A DNA stretch of 41,369 bases. Origin: Bacillota bacterium. GTDB lineage: Bacteria; Bacillota; Clostridia; Acetivibrionales; DSM-1351. Both the position numbers and the translations under genes were made by a program. The stretch lies in contig JAEYTP010000010.1 in assembly GCA_023433945.1 (NCBI GenBank), positions 1 to 41,369 on the forward strand, read 5' to 3'. Positions within the stretch are counted from its first letter, which is position 1, and every line of letters begins with the position of its first letter. Under the pieces are notes generated by a model. That model saw nothing but the letters and a program-made list of their open reading frames with translations. It made no database searches and was not told the DNA's origin. This document shows, in pieces, positions 33,813 to 41,369 of this stretch.

Positions 33813-33913
33813 ATTAACCCCTATAATTTATATTTAATATTGTTTATGAATAATAAATTACTATATAATTTTAAAGTTATGTATGCATTATTGCTAGTAT
33901 CAACAGAACAATT

Positions 33914-34174
33914 TTACAATAAATTACATAATATTACAATAACTATGTTTAAATCTGGTTTTATATAAAACCTATAGGCTCCTTTTTCAGATAGTGTAAA
34001 GCTTTTCCTTCTACTGCCCATGGTTGTTGAAGACTCAATATCCATATTAAACTGTTTGCGCAGATCCAAAGGGTGAAACCAACCCTTGGCAATCATCATA
34101 TCAGATATTTCCCCATGTAGAGCAATAGCCTTGCCTAATTGTCGCTCTACAAATAAATAGTTCGGTATAGATTT
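33914..34174 (-). pseudogene. CotF-like spore coat protein fragment
   Basis: The minus frame reads YLFVERQLGKAIALHGE, then ISDMMIAKGWFHPLDL and RKQFNMDIESS. This closely resembles the C-terminal repeat of clostridial CotF-type spore coat proteins as I remember them. The frame is closed by a stop at 34175-34177 with no start codon or ribosome site before the conserved part. Its tail (KGAYRFYIKPDLNIVIV) leaves the family pattern. It is therefore a truncated relic; a short protein from the internal ATG (34097-34099) is unlikely. It supports a spore-forming ancestry. Confidence 0.6.
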
Positions 34175-34298
34175 TTATGTTATAATAACCAAAGATATTA
34201 TGTGTTAGAATATTTAAGGTTGTTTTATGTTAATTAATTTTAATTCTTACAATAATTTGGACCAATATTTATAATAATTTATTTGAAAGGCTTCAAAT

Positions 34299-36536
34299 AT
34301 GAAATTGTTTAAAAAAAACCGAAGAATGAGTGTAGTGTATACTTGGTTTTATTCAATATTGTCGGTACTAGTCTTAATCCTCTTGTTAAATCTAGGGATA
34401 AATTTTTATTCTCTCAGCTATATGGAGCAGGAAATGCTGAATTTGTATGAAAATTCCACAAACCTTCTTAAAACAACCGTAGACATGAGATTAAGCGGTA
34501 TTCAGAGTACAGTTAACCAGTTGGGAATCAATACGAATAATATTTCTCTTATGAACAGTACCAAGGAGGATGGTTCATATCGAAAATATTCGTTTAACCT
34601 TATTCAAGAAATGAGGGCATATAAAATTGCCAATCCATTGATAAAAGATATTTTTGTTTATTATCCCTATACCAATAATGTTGTCAGCAGTGATGGCCTT
34701 TTTCAAGCAAATCATTATTATTACATATCAGACTTTAAAGAAAGCGTAACTTCAGAGGAATGGAATGCATTTATATCAGACCCCGAAGCATTACAGTTTG
34801 AGATATTTGAGGAATCTCAATCAAATTATATGATAGTCAAGCAAACTATGCCGGTTTCCAATGCTGACAAGCCTAAAGCAGTAATAATAGCGGTTATAAA
34901 CGAGGCTGAGGTCAAAGAGATACTTACCTCAGTTAAGCTCAGTATCAACCCAAAGCTTACATTGATACTATGGCCATCCGAAAAGATCTATTCTTATTCA
35001 GGTGACAATAGTCTACTGCAAAATGTACATACATCTATGAACAAGGATAATGACTCCGTTGACTATGATGATTATTTGGTAACAAGTACTGAATCACAGT
35101 TCGGAAAATTGACTTACCTAGTTATTAATGAAAAAAGCGAGGTTCTCAATTCTTCGGATATATTCAGGATAATTGCCATTGTGGGAGTCCTTATTTGCCT
35201 TATATTCGGTGGTGCACTCTCTTTCTTTATCAGCAGAAAAAATAACTCCTCTATTATAATGGCTGCTAATTCCATCAGCAAGAATAATAAAAGGGATACT
35301 GATGAATATACCTTTGTTACCTCTTACCTTACTGATATATTAAATGAAAAAAGCTTACTTACTACCGAGCTTGAGAAGCAGAAGCTTATCGTTAAAAGGT
35401 CCCTTCTTATTAAAATGCTAAAGGGAGAAGCATTGGACAATGATACAATTGAAAAAGCGAAAACTCTAGTAAACGAACATATGGCGCTTCCTTTTTTCTC
35501 AACTGTTGCCATTTATATTGAAGATATATCTATTAATTCGCAAGAAGGAGATATACTACAGGAAAGAGGTATTCTGACAACTATCAGAGAAGTCATTTCA
35601 AAGCATCAACTTCACAATGCAGATGTATGTATTATAGATGGAAATATTACTTTAGTTATAAATTTGCAGGAAAAAGATGACGAGTATGACATTCTGCCTG
35701 CAATAGCCAAATCAATTGAGGAAATATCCCAGAAAATAAATAAAACTATTAAAGCGGGTATTGGCAGTTCTTATAATTTCTATGGCCTGACACTCTCATA
35801 TTATGAAGCAAACGAAGCTCTTGAACATGCTTTTGAAAATGAAAGCATCTCTATTATTTGCTATTCTGACATCGAAAGAGATGAATTGGCGGATGTAAAA
35901 CCACTCTTTTCTTCAATGCTGACAAAACTAGAACAAATGCTGAGATCGAAAGCTTATACTGAAGCGGAGCAGCATTTAGAGGAGATATTTACAAGTTATC
36001 TAACCGTATCAGAGAAGCCTGAAATCCTCAATTGCAGAAAATATGCCTACTTAAATCTTCTAATGGATACAGTTACAGAGTTTCAGCATAATAAAAGTTT
36101 TAGCGCCAACTACGATTTACAGCCAATTTTAAATACTAAAAATTTAAGAGCTTTGAAATCAGAGTCTATAACTATAATTCAGCATCTAAAAGCTGCTAAG
36201 GAGCAGAATGATAATTCGGAGACAAAGAAATCCGTAGATATGGTTAAGCGTTATATTGATGAAAATTACACTGACTCCAACCTAAATTTGAACCAGTTGT
36301 CTGAAAAGATAAATATGAACCATACCCAGCTGTCTAAGTTATTTAAAAGATATTATGGCTATGGAATTTCCGAATATATAAACAAAGTTAGAATAGATGC
36401 AGCAAAAATACTGATTAGTACCCACAAGTTAACAATTAAGGAAATTGCGTTTAGTGTAGGATATTCGAGCGATATTAATTTCATCAGGGTATTTAAAAAA
36501 TATGAAAATGTAACGCCGGGAAATTACGGAAAGTAA
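34299..36536 (+). CDS. Membrane-anchored AraC-family regulator with extracellular sensor
   Basis: This 745-residue one-component regulator is common next to sugar importers in Clostridia and Paenibacillus. A basic start and helix (about 14-38) lead to an extracellular dCache-like domain (about 40-285) with VYYPYTNNVVSSDGLF. A second helix (about 288-312) follows, then a cytoplasmic linker with a degenerate GGDEF/YesN-like region (AGIGSSYNFYGLTLSYYEANEALEHA). The C-terminal AraC DNA-binding domain (about 645-745) carries LNLNQLSEKINMNHTQLSKLFK and KEIAFSVGYSSDINFIRVFKKY. The start has GAAAGG. It is 261 bp upstream of the importer, whose promoter shows a tandem 19-bp repeat, so it probably activates that operon when the sugar is outside. 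Confidence 0.9.
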   Translation: MKLFKKNRRMSVVYTWFYSILSVLVLILLLNLGINFYSLSYMEQEMLNLYENSTNLLKTTVDMRLSGIQSTVNQLGINTNNISLMNSTKEDGSYRKYSFNLIQEMRAYKIANPLIKDIFVYYPYTNNVVSSDGLFQANHYYYISDFKESVTSEEWNAFISDPEALQFEIFEESQSNYMIVKQTMPVSNADKPKAVIIAVINEAEVKEILTSVKLSINPKLTLILWPSEKIYSYSGDNSLLQNVHTSMNKDNDSVDYDDYLVTSTESQFGKLTYLVINEKSEVLNSSDIFRIIAIVGVLICLIFGGALSFFISRKNNSSIIMAANSISKNNKRDTDEYTFVTSYLTDILNEKSLLTTELEKQKLIVKRSLLIKMLKGEALDNDTIEKAKTLVNEHMALPFFSTVAIYIEDISINSQEGDILQERGILTTIREVISKHQLHNADVCIIDGNITLVINLQEKDDEYDILPAIAKSIEEISQKINKTIKAGIGSSYNFYGLTLSYYEANEALEHAFENESISIICYSDIERDELADVKPLFSSMLTKLEQMLRSKAYTEAEQHLEEIFTSYLTVSEKPEILNCRKYAYLNLLMDTVTEFQHNKSFSANYDLQPILNTKNLRALKSESITIIQHLKAAKEQNDNSETKKSVDMVKRYIDENYTDSNLNLNQLSEKINMNHTQLSKLFKRYYGYGISEYINKVRIDAAKILISTHKLTIKEIAFSVGYSSDINFIRVFKKYENVTPGNYGK

Positions 36537-36644
36537 CGTGTACATATAATAAAACAAGAAATCCGGGGAAATGTTCAATAATTGTTAATGCTGCAAAAAA
36601 GATTTATTGACAATGTTTAATAACCTAAATGGTGATGATTAGCC

Positions 36645-36711
36645 TAGTTCAAATACTGTTTATTAGTTCAAAAAAAGTTTATATACAAATATGCTTTCAG
36701 TTTTCTATAAT
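36645..36711 (+). promoter_or_regulatory. Activator-dependent promoter of the sugar importer with 19-bp direct repeat
   Basis: TAGTTCAAA-N4-5-GTTTAT is repeated head to tail at 36645-36663 and 36664-36682, typical spacing for AraC-type binding. Immediately after it comes a poor -35 (ATACAA at 36683-36688), then 17 bases, then a perfect TATAAT (36706-36711). A strong -10 with a weak -35 abutted by the repeats suggests class II activation. Confidence 0.65.
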
Positions 36712-36797
36712 GAATCTGCTGGCCGGCTGATGCAATATACCATATTTTATTACATTACGTTTAAGAAAAGTTTAAAACTATTATGAGGTGATTAAAC

Positions 36798-38093
36798 ATG
36801 AAAAAAAGAATATTAGTAGTTTGCCTGCTTATTTCAATAGTAGCATCATTATTTTCCGGATGTGGAACTAGTACAGATAAGGCTGCAGATAGTTCAACCG
36901 CTTTGTCTAGTGCTACTGCAACTTCACAACCGGCTCCTGAACCTTCAAAGCTAGTTTTGTGGATGCCACCGTTTGGTACTGAAGATACTTTGGACAAAGA
37001 ATTATGGACAAACGTCACAGCTCCATTTGCGAAAGAAAACAATGTAGAACTACAGATCGAAATCACTCCATGGGAAAATTACGAAGCAAAATATCTGACA
37101 GGTATCTCTTCAGGTAATGGTCCTGATGTAGGTTATATGTATAACGAAATGATATACGACTATATTAACATGGGGGCTCTCGAACCTCTTGATGGTATGC
37201 TTACAGCAGAAGACAAGGAACATTTTTACTACCTCGATCATGGCGTTATCAACGGTAAGTCCTATGGTATGCCTATTGTAGTAGGTAATGCGAGAGTTCT
37301 TTTCTACAATAAGGATATACTTGACGCAAAAGGTGTTCAGGTCCCCAAAACATGGGAAGAATTTAGAGAAGCCAGCAAAAAAGTTACAGACGGAAAAGTA
37401 TACGGAACTGTAATGCCTTGGGGTGAAGCAGCAACCCGTGCACTCAACGTAGCATACTTCCCATTCCTATGGCAAGCAGGCGGTGATCTTATTTCAAGCG
37501 ACGGAACCAAGGTTACCTTTAACAGTGAAGCCGGAATTAAAGCTCTTAAGTTTATCAGCGATTTAAAAAATGTTGATAAATCCATGCCAGATTCTGTTAC
37601 TTCCATGTCAGAACCAGACTCAAAAGGTTTCTTCCTAGATGGTAAGTGTGCCTTCATAATCCAGGCTACAAGCTTTACAAAGCAGCTTGATGAAAAAGGT
37701 ATTAACTGGGGCTACATAACCAGCCTTACCGACAAAACCCAGGGTACATTTATGGCTACAGATATGTTAGTAATGACTTCATCCTCAAAAAATAAGGAAA
37801 TGGCCTTCAAGCTCATGAAACATATGCTCAAGGGAGAATCCATGACAGAATTCCACAAAATGTCAGCATTTGCTCCTGTAGCAAAAGATGAGGCATATAA
37901 TGATAACCCTGCCTTCGAGTCAATGTTTGAAAATGACAAGGCTGCGTTAAAGACCTTGCCTGTTGCTAAACAGACATCAAAAATATATGATTATCTGCTA
38001 AAGAATATTCAGCTTGTTATGATGGGTGAATTATCACCAGAGGACGCTCTTAAGAATGCTGAGCAATATTCAAACGATCTTCTTAACAACTAA
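36798..38093 (+). CDS. Sugar ABC transporter, substrate-binding lipoprotein
   Basis: This 431-residue lipoprotein has a signal peptide with lipobox FSGC (Cys22), then a Ser/Thr/Ala/Pro linker to about residue 50. The mature part is a family 1 (maltose-type) solute-binding fold: LVLWMPPFG, GNGPDVGYMYNE, GKSYGMPIVVGNARVLFYNKD and VPKTWEEF are all standard elements. It captures an oligosaccharide at the outer membrane face of the cell and delivers it to the two permeases downstream. GAGGTGA precedes the start. The sugar is not determined; a GH123/DUF4091-like gene at the end of the cluster hints at an amino-sugar-containing glycan. Confidence 0.92.
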   Translation: MKKRILVVCLLISIVASLFSGCGTSTDKAADSSTALSSATATSQPAPEPSKLVLWMPPFGTEDTLDKELWTNVTAPFAKENNVELQIEITPWENYEAKYLTGISSGNGPDVGYMYNEMIYDYINMGALEPLDGMLTAEDKEHFYYLDHGVINGKSYGMPIVVGNARVLFYNKDILDAKGVQVPKTWEEFREASKKVTDGKVYGTVMPWGEAATRALNVAYFPFLWQAGGDLISSDGTKVTFNSEAGIKALKFISDLKNVDKSMPDSVTSMSEPDSKGFFLDGKCAFIIQATSFTKQLDEKGINWGYITSLTDKTQGTFMATDMLVMTSSSKNKEMAFKLMKHMLKGESMTEFHKMSAFAPVAKDEAYNDNPAFESMFENDKAALKTLPVAKQTSKIYDYLLKNIQLVMMGELSPEDALKNAEQYSNDLLNN

Positions 38094-38136
38094 TACCATT
38101 TATATGAAATAAGGCCAAATGCATTATGTATAAATA

Positions 38137-38177
38137 AAACCACAGCTACACGCCATTTAAGCCTGTAGTTGTGGTTT
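38137..38177 (+). terminator. Intercistronic hairpin between binding protein and permeases
   Basis: AAACCACAGCTACA (38137-38150) pairs with TGTAGTTGTGGTTT (38164-38177; one G-T) around a 13-base loop, without a T-run. Such hairpins after the binding-protein gene usually protect its mRNA or partly stop transcription so that binding protein exceeds permease. Confidence 0.75.
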
Positions 38178-38220
38178 ATAAATTGTGCCTTGTAGATTAT
38201 AGGAATAGGAGTCATTTAGC

Positions 38221-39126
38221 ATGAGCAAAACAGCTTTTACTATAAAAAAAGATAGTAGCTTCAGGGAAGCCTTAACCGGGTATGCTATGATCTTACCTAG
38301 CTTTATATTACTCTTAATGTTTTTCGTAGTTCCAATATTTATGACAGCATTTTATAGTTTTACGAAGTTTAATGTATTGGAGGCCCCACAGTTCGTTGGA
38401 TTAAGAAACTATACAAAGATGTTTTCTGATCCATTTGTAATTGCCTCCATTAAAAACACTCTATTGTACACCATTATCACAGTACCTGTCCAAACAGTAG
38501 CATCCTTGCTACTTGCGTGTGTATTCGTCGCAAAAAAAGATAGTCCTTGGAAAAACTTCGCAAAGAGTTCAACCTTTATTCCCGTAATATCCTCAATGAT
38601 TATTGTGGGTACTTTATGGAGAATGATGTTTAATACAGATATCGGAATAATAAATACGCTGCTGTCTTTAATCGGTGTTGAGCAGGTAAATTGGCTTGGC
38701 GGCAAGTTTACATCCCTGTTAGTAGTTTGTGTTGCAAGTATATGGAAAAACGCAGGTTATTTTTTAGTAATCTACTATGCAGGGATTATGGATATTCCAC
38801 GAAGCTACTATGAGGCGGCAGAGGTTGACGGTGCTAATGCAATTCAAAAATTCTTTTTTATTACTTTGCCTAGCCTTCGTAATATAACCTATCTTGTTGT
38901 GACACTTGGTACAATATGGTCTTTCCAGGTATTCGACCTAGTTTATGTAATGACTGGAGGAGGACCTGGAACGTCAACTGTAACACTTGTAATGACAATC
39001 TACAATACTGCTTTCAAACAGTATAATATGGGATTTGCTTCATCAATTTCATTTTTACTTTTTGCTATAGTTATTATAATTTCAGTTATTCAGAAGAAGT
39101 TTCTAGGCGGAGATAAAGGAAGGTGA
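38221..39126 (+). CDS. Sugar ABC transporter permease, MalF/UgpA type
   Basis: This 301-residue inner-membrane permease has six predicted helices. The cytoplasmic EAA loop that docks the ATPase is present as YYEAAEVDGANAIQKFFFIT followed by LPSL. The start of the protein (TGYAMILPSFILLLMFFVVP) and the segment VMTGGGPGTST are family hallmarks. AGGAG precedes the ATG. Its stop lies 5 bases before the start of the second permease. Confidence 0.93.
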   Translation: MSKTAFTIKKDSSFREALTGYAMILPSFILLLMFFVVPIFMTAFYSFTKFNVLEAPQFVGLRNYTKMFSDPFVIASIKNTLLYTIITVPVQTVASLLLACVFVAKKDSPWKNFAKSSTFIPVISSMIIVGTLWRMMFNTDIGIINTLLSLIGVEQVNWLGGKFTSLLVVCVASIWKNAGYFLVIYYAGIMDIPRSYYEAAEVDGANAIQKFFFITLPSLRNITYLVVTLGTIWSFQVFDLVYVMTGGGPGTSTVTLVMTIYNTAFKQYNMGFASSISFLLFAIVIIISVIQKKFLGGDKGR

Positions 39127-39131
39127 CATGC

Positions 39132-39944
39132 ATGAAAAAAATAATTAACTCTTTTTTGCTAAATATTTTGTTAGTACTGATTGTTGCAGTAACTATTGTT
39201 CCCTTCATATATATGGCTCTTACATCCCTGAGGCATACCTATGCCCTGGATTTTTCCCTAAACTTTGCAGCAATGGATTTAAAGAATTACGTTACCATAT
39301 TCAAGAATTACAGTTTTTTCACCTACCTGTTTAACAGTATAATTGTTGTTGGGGGAGCTGTAATATTTAATATTATTATTAGTTCATTAGCCGGATACTC
39401 TTTTGCCAAAAAGAAGTTCCCGGGTAAGGAGGCTATATTTTGGATATTCCTTGCAACTATGATGATTCCAGCACAGGTAACATTGATTCCAATGTTTCTA
39501 ATTATGAAAAAGGTTCACTTGCTGAACACATCGCTCGCACTAATACTGCCGCTACTTGATGCCTTTGGAGTTTTTCTCTGCAGGCAGTTCATGTCGGATG
39601 GTATACCTGATGAACTTATCGAAGCAGCTAAATTAGATGGATGTAAAGAAATGTCCATATTCATTAATATAGTAATTCCACTTGCTAAACCGGTACTGAT
39701 TGCACTTGCAATATTTACATTTATTACATCGTGGAATGATTTTATAAGACCTCTAATATTTATTACACAAGAATCCAAACAAACTCTTACGCTTGCGCTA
39801 TCCACACTTCAGGGTAATTTTGGAACTAATTACGGCCTTGTTATGGCCGGCGCGACATTGACCTTCCTGCCGCCCTTCTTATTTTATGCCTTTATGCAGA
39901 AACAATTTGTAGAGGGAATTGCCCTAAGTGGTATAAAAGAGTAA
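39132..39944 (+). CDS. Sugar ABC transporter permease, MalG/UgpE type
   Basis: This 270-residue, six-helix permease has the EAA loop ELIEAAKLDGCKEMSIFINI followed by VIPLAKP and the early NSIIVVGGAV segment typical of MalG-like proteins. The ATG 39132-39134 is chosen because AAGGAAGG lies 8-9 bases upstream; the in-frame GTG three codons earlier overlaps that site. The transporter has no ATPase gene here, so it probably shares a general MsmX-like ATPase encoded elsewhere, as is common in Firmicutes. Confidence 0.92.
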   Translation: MKKIINSFLLNILLVLIVAVTIVPFIYMALTSLRHTYALDFSLNFAAMDLKNYVTIFKNYSFFTYLFNSIIVVGGAVIFNIIISSLAGYSFAKKKFPGKEAIFWIFLATMMIPAQVTLIPMFLIMKKVHLLNTSLALILPLLDAFGVFLCRQFMSDGIPDELIEAAKLDGCKEMSIFINIVIPLAKPVLIALAIFTFITSWNDFIRPLIFITQESKQTLTLALSTLQGNFGTNYGLVMAGATLTFLPPFLFYAFMQKQFVEGIALSGIKE

Positions 39945-39985
39945 AAAATAGCTTCAAGAATATTTATTATAAATGAGGTATATAT

Positions 39986-41369
39986 ATGAATATTATTACA
40001 TATAAAAAACTGTCATCACTTGAGAAAGTATTTTTAAATCATGAACCAGTTGCAACCTGTGGAAAGATAAATGCCATATTCAAAAATGAAACCTACTCTT
40101 ATCAAATAGCTTTATATACAGAACATACCGACGGAAATGGGATTAATTTCCCATTTGTTTCGGTTAAAGCCGAAGGAAATTTTGCCGGCATTGTGAAAAT
40201 AAAGGAAGTAGGCAATGTGCCTTCACAGTTACCTGTTTACGCCGGCAGTGATACAGATTACCTGTCACACAGCCCAGGATTGTTTCCCGATCCCCTGTTT
40301 GATTTGGTAGAAAATAAAATAAAACTTGTTCCACGCCAATGGCGAAGCCTCTGGGTTGAATTAACACCGGACAAGGATGCGCCTGCAGGTATGTATACAA
40401 CAGTTATCAGGCTTTTAGCAGAGGATGGGACGGAACTAGCATGTGTGGAAGAAAGCATTGAAGTGCTTGATGCAGCACTACCAAAACAGGAGCTTATTCA
40501 TACTGAATGGATGCATTTTGACTGCATAGGTTCATACTATGGTGTTGATATGCTAAGTGAAGAGCACTGGAGCCTTATGGAAAGGTATATCAAAACTGCA
40601 GCAGAGCACGGGGTAAACATGATTTTAACCCCATTATTTACTCCGCCTCTGGATACAAAGGTTGGTGGAGAACGGCCTACAGTCCAGCTTGTTGATGTAT
40701 TTATGATAAATGGAGTATACAGCTTCAAATTTGAAAAATTAAAGAGATTTGTTGAGATGTGTCAGAAACTAGGAGTTGAATATTTTGAGATGTCTCACCT
40801 TTTTACCCAATGGGGGGCTTTTCATGCACCCAAAATAATTGCCAATGTAAATGGAACTGAAAAGAAAATATTCGGATGGGACACCGAGGCAGCAGGACAG
40901 GAGTACGGCACTTTTCTCGATGCCTTTCTTCCAAGCTTGACTAAAACCTTAAAGGAATTGAATATTTCCAGCAAATGCTGGTTTCACGTATCAGACGAGC
41001 CGAGTTCCGCGCATCTGGACAGCTATAAGGCTGCACAGCAATTAGTTTATAAGCATCTGAAGAATTTTAAAATAATTGATGCCCTTTCGGACTTTGAATT
41101 TTACAAAAAGGGTCTTGTAAAAAATCCGATTCCAGCCTCTGACCATATTGAACCGTTTTTAGAAGCTCAAGTTAAAGATTTATGGGTATATTATTGCTGC
41201 TGCCAGTACAGGCATGTAAGTAACCGGTTTATGTCAATGCCTAGCCGCCGTAACAGGATACTGTCAGTTCAGCTTTTCAAATACGATATTACCGGGTTCC
41301 TGCACTGGGGGTTCAATTTCTGGAATTCACAATACTCCATCAAAGCTATTAACCCATATGCGGTAACTG
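39986..41369 (+). CDS. DUF4091 / GH123-like carbohydrate-active protein (3' end outside window)
   Basis: An open frame of 461 codons runs to the window edge from ATG 39986-39988, with GAGG upstream and 41 bases after the permease gene. The product begins with a beta-rich domain (about 1-160, ending WVELTPDKDAPAGMYTT), then a TIM-barrel-like part with THTEWMHFDC-type start (here HTEWMHFDCIG). It shows WFHVSDEPSSAHL with an acidic pair and, near the end, FLHWGFNFWNS, which is characteristic of DUF4091 proteins and GH123. GH123 enzymes remove N-acetylgalactosamine from glycans. No signal peptide is present, so it would act in the cytoplasm on the imported sugar. The specificity is inferred and uncertain; the last part is missing. 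Confidence 0.78.
   Translation, partial: MNIITYKKLSSLEKVFLNHEPVATCGKINAIFKNETYSYQIALYTEHTDGNGINFPFVSVKAEGNFAGIVKIKEVGNVPSQLPVYAGSDTDYLSHSPGLFPDPLFDLVENKIKLVPRQWRSLWVELTPDKDAPAGMYTTVIRLLAEDGTELACVEESIEVLDAALPKQELIHTEWMHFDCIGSYYGVDMLSEEHWSLMERYIKTAAEHGVNMILTPLFTPPLDTKVGGERPTVQLVDVFMINGVYSFKFEKLKRFVEMCQKLGVEYFEMSHLFTQWGAFHAPKIIANVNGTEKKIFGWDTEAAGQEYGTFLDAFLPSLTKTLKELNISSKCWFHVSDEPSSAHLDSYKAAQQLVYKHLKNFKIIDALSDFEFYKKGLVKNPIPASDHIEPFLEAQVKDLWVYYCCCQYRHVSNRFMSMPSRRNRILSVQLFKYDITGFLHWGFNFWNSQYSIKAINPYAVT

Overview
The window looks like chromosome from a low-GC, spore-forming anaerobic Firmicute of the class Clostridia. The evidence is an AT-rich base composition, strong AGGAGG-type ribosome sites, an HgdC-type activase, iron-sulfur flavoproteins, a membrane-bound AraC regulator and a CotF-like spore coat remnant. 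I cannot name the species.

Layout. 1-2900: the 5' end of an IS3-type transposase gene (cut by the window edge), a seven-copy 84-bp hairpin repeat, a decayed DUF2798 gene, a hexamer-periodic AT array, and msrAB. 2886-4451: a membrane chemoreceptor. 4725-7532: gldA-dhaK-dhaL (minus strand), which take glycerol through dihydroxyacetone to DHAP. 7751-16074: the most unusual part, a tightly packed minus-strand operon. It encodes a long multi-domain Fe-S/FAD/NAD(P)H oxidoreductase, a HypA-like metallochaperone, a CooC-like nickel ATPase, two 2-hydroxyacyl-CoA dehydratase/benzoyl-CoA reductase-type subunits, their ATP-dependent activase, a 55-residue one-helix membrane protein, and a stand-alone protein resembling the middle domain of acetyl-CoA synthase. 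16419-25573: redox and stress genes, namely an iron-sulfur flavoprotein facing a TetR gene across twin operators, an OYE-type reductase, a second TetR, an FMN reductase, a pirin, an MFS transporter and a ferritin. 26486-30257: two drug-efflux MFS genes and a MarR regulator with a clear operator. 30516-33132: a three-gene ABC-2 exporter. 33174-34174: an unknown membrane protein and a coat protein fragment. 34299-41369: an AraC-type regulator, a sugar ABC importer (binding protein plus two permeases, no ATPase), and a DUF4091/GH123-like gene running off the right edge.

How it fits together. In the central operon the NAD(P)H oxidoreductase plausibly feeds electrons to the activase, which would use ATP to drive a low-potential reduction on the two dehydratase-like subunits. 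The nickel-handling genes and the acetyl-CoA-synthase-like protein have no obvious place in ordinary dehydratase chemistry, and no CO dehydrogenase catalytic gene or complete acetyl-CoA synthase is present. The substrate is unknown. The right-hand importer is probably switched on by its AraC neighbour through a 19-bp direct repeat that abuts a weak -35.

Intergenic regions are unusually rich in tandem repeats (84, 58, 34, about 33, 20 and 6 bp periods). All family assignments come from reading motifs by eye; no database search was run.
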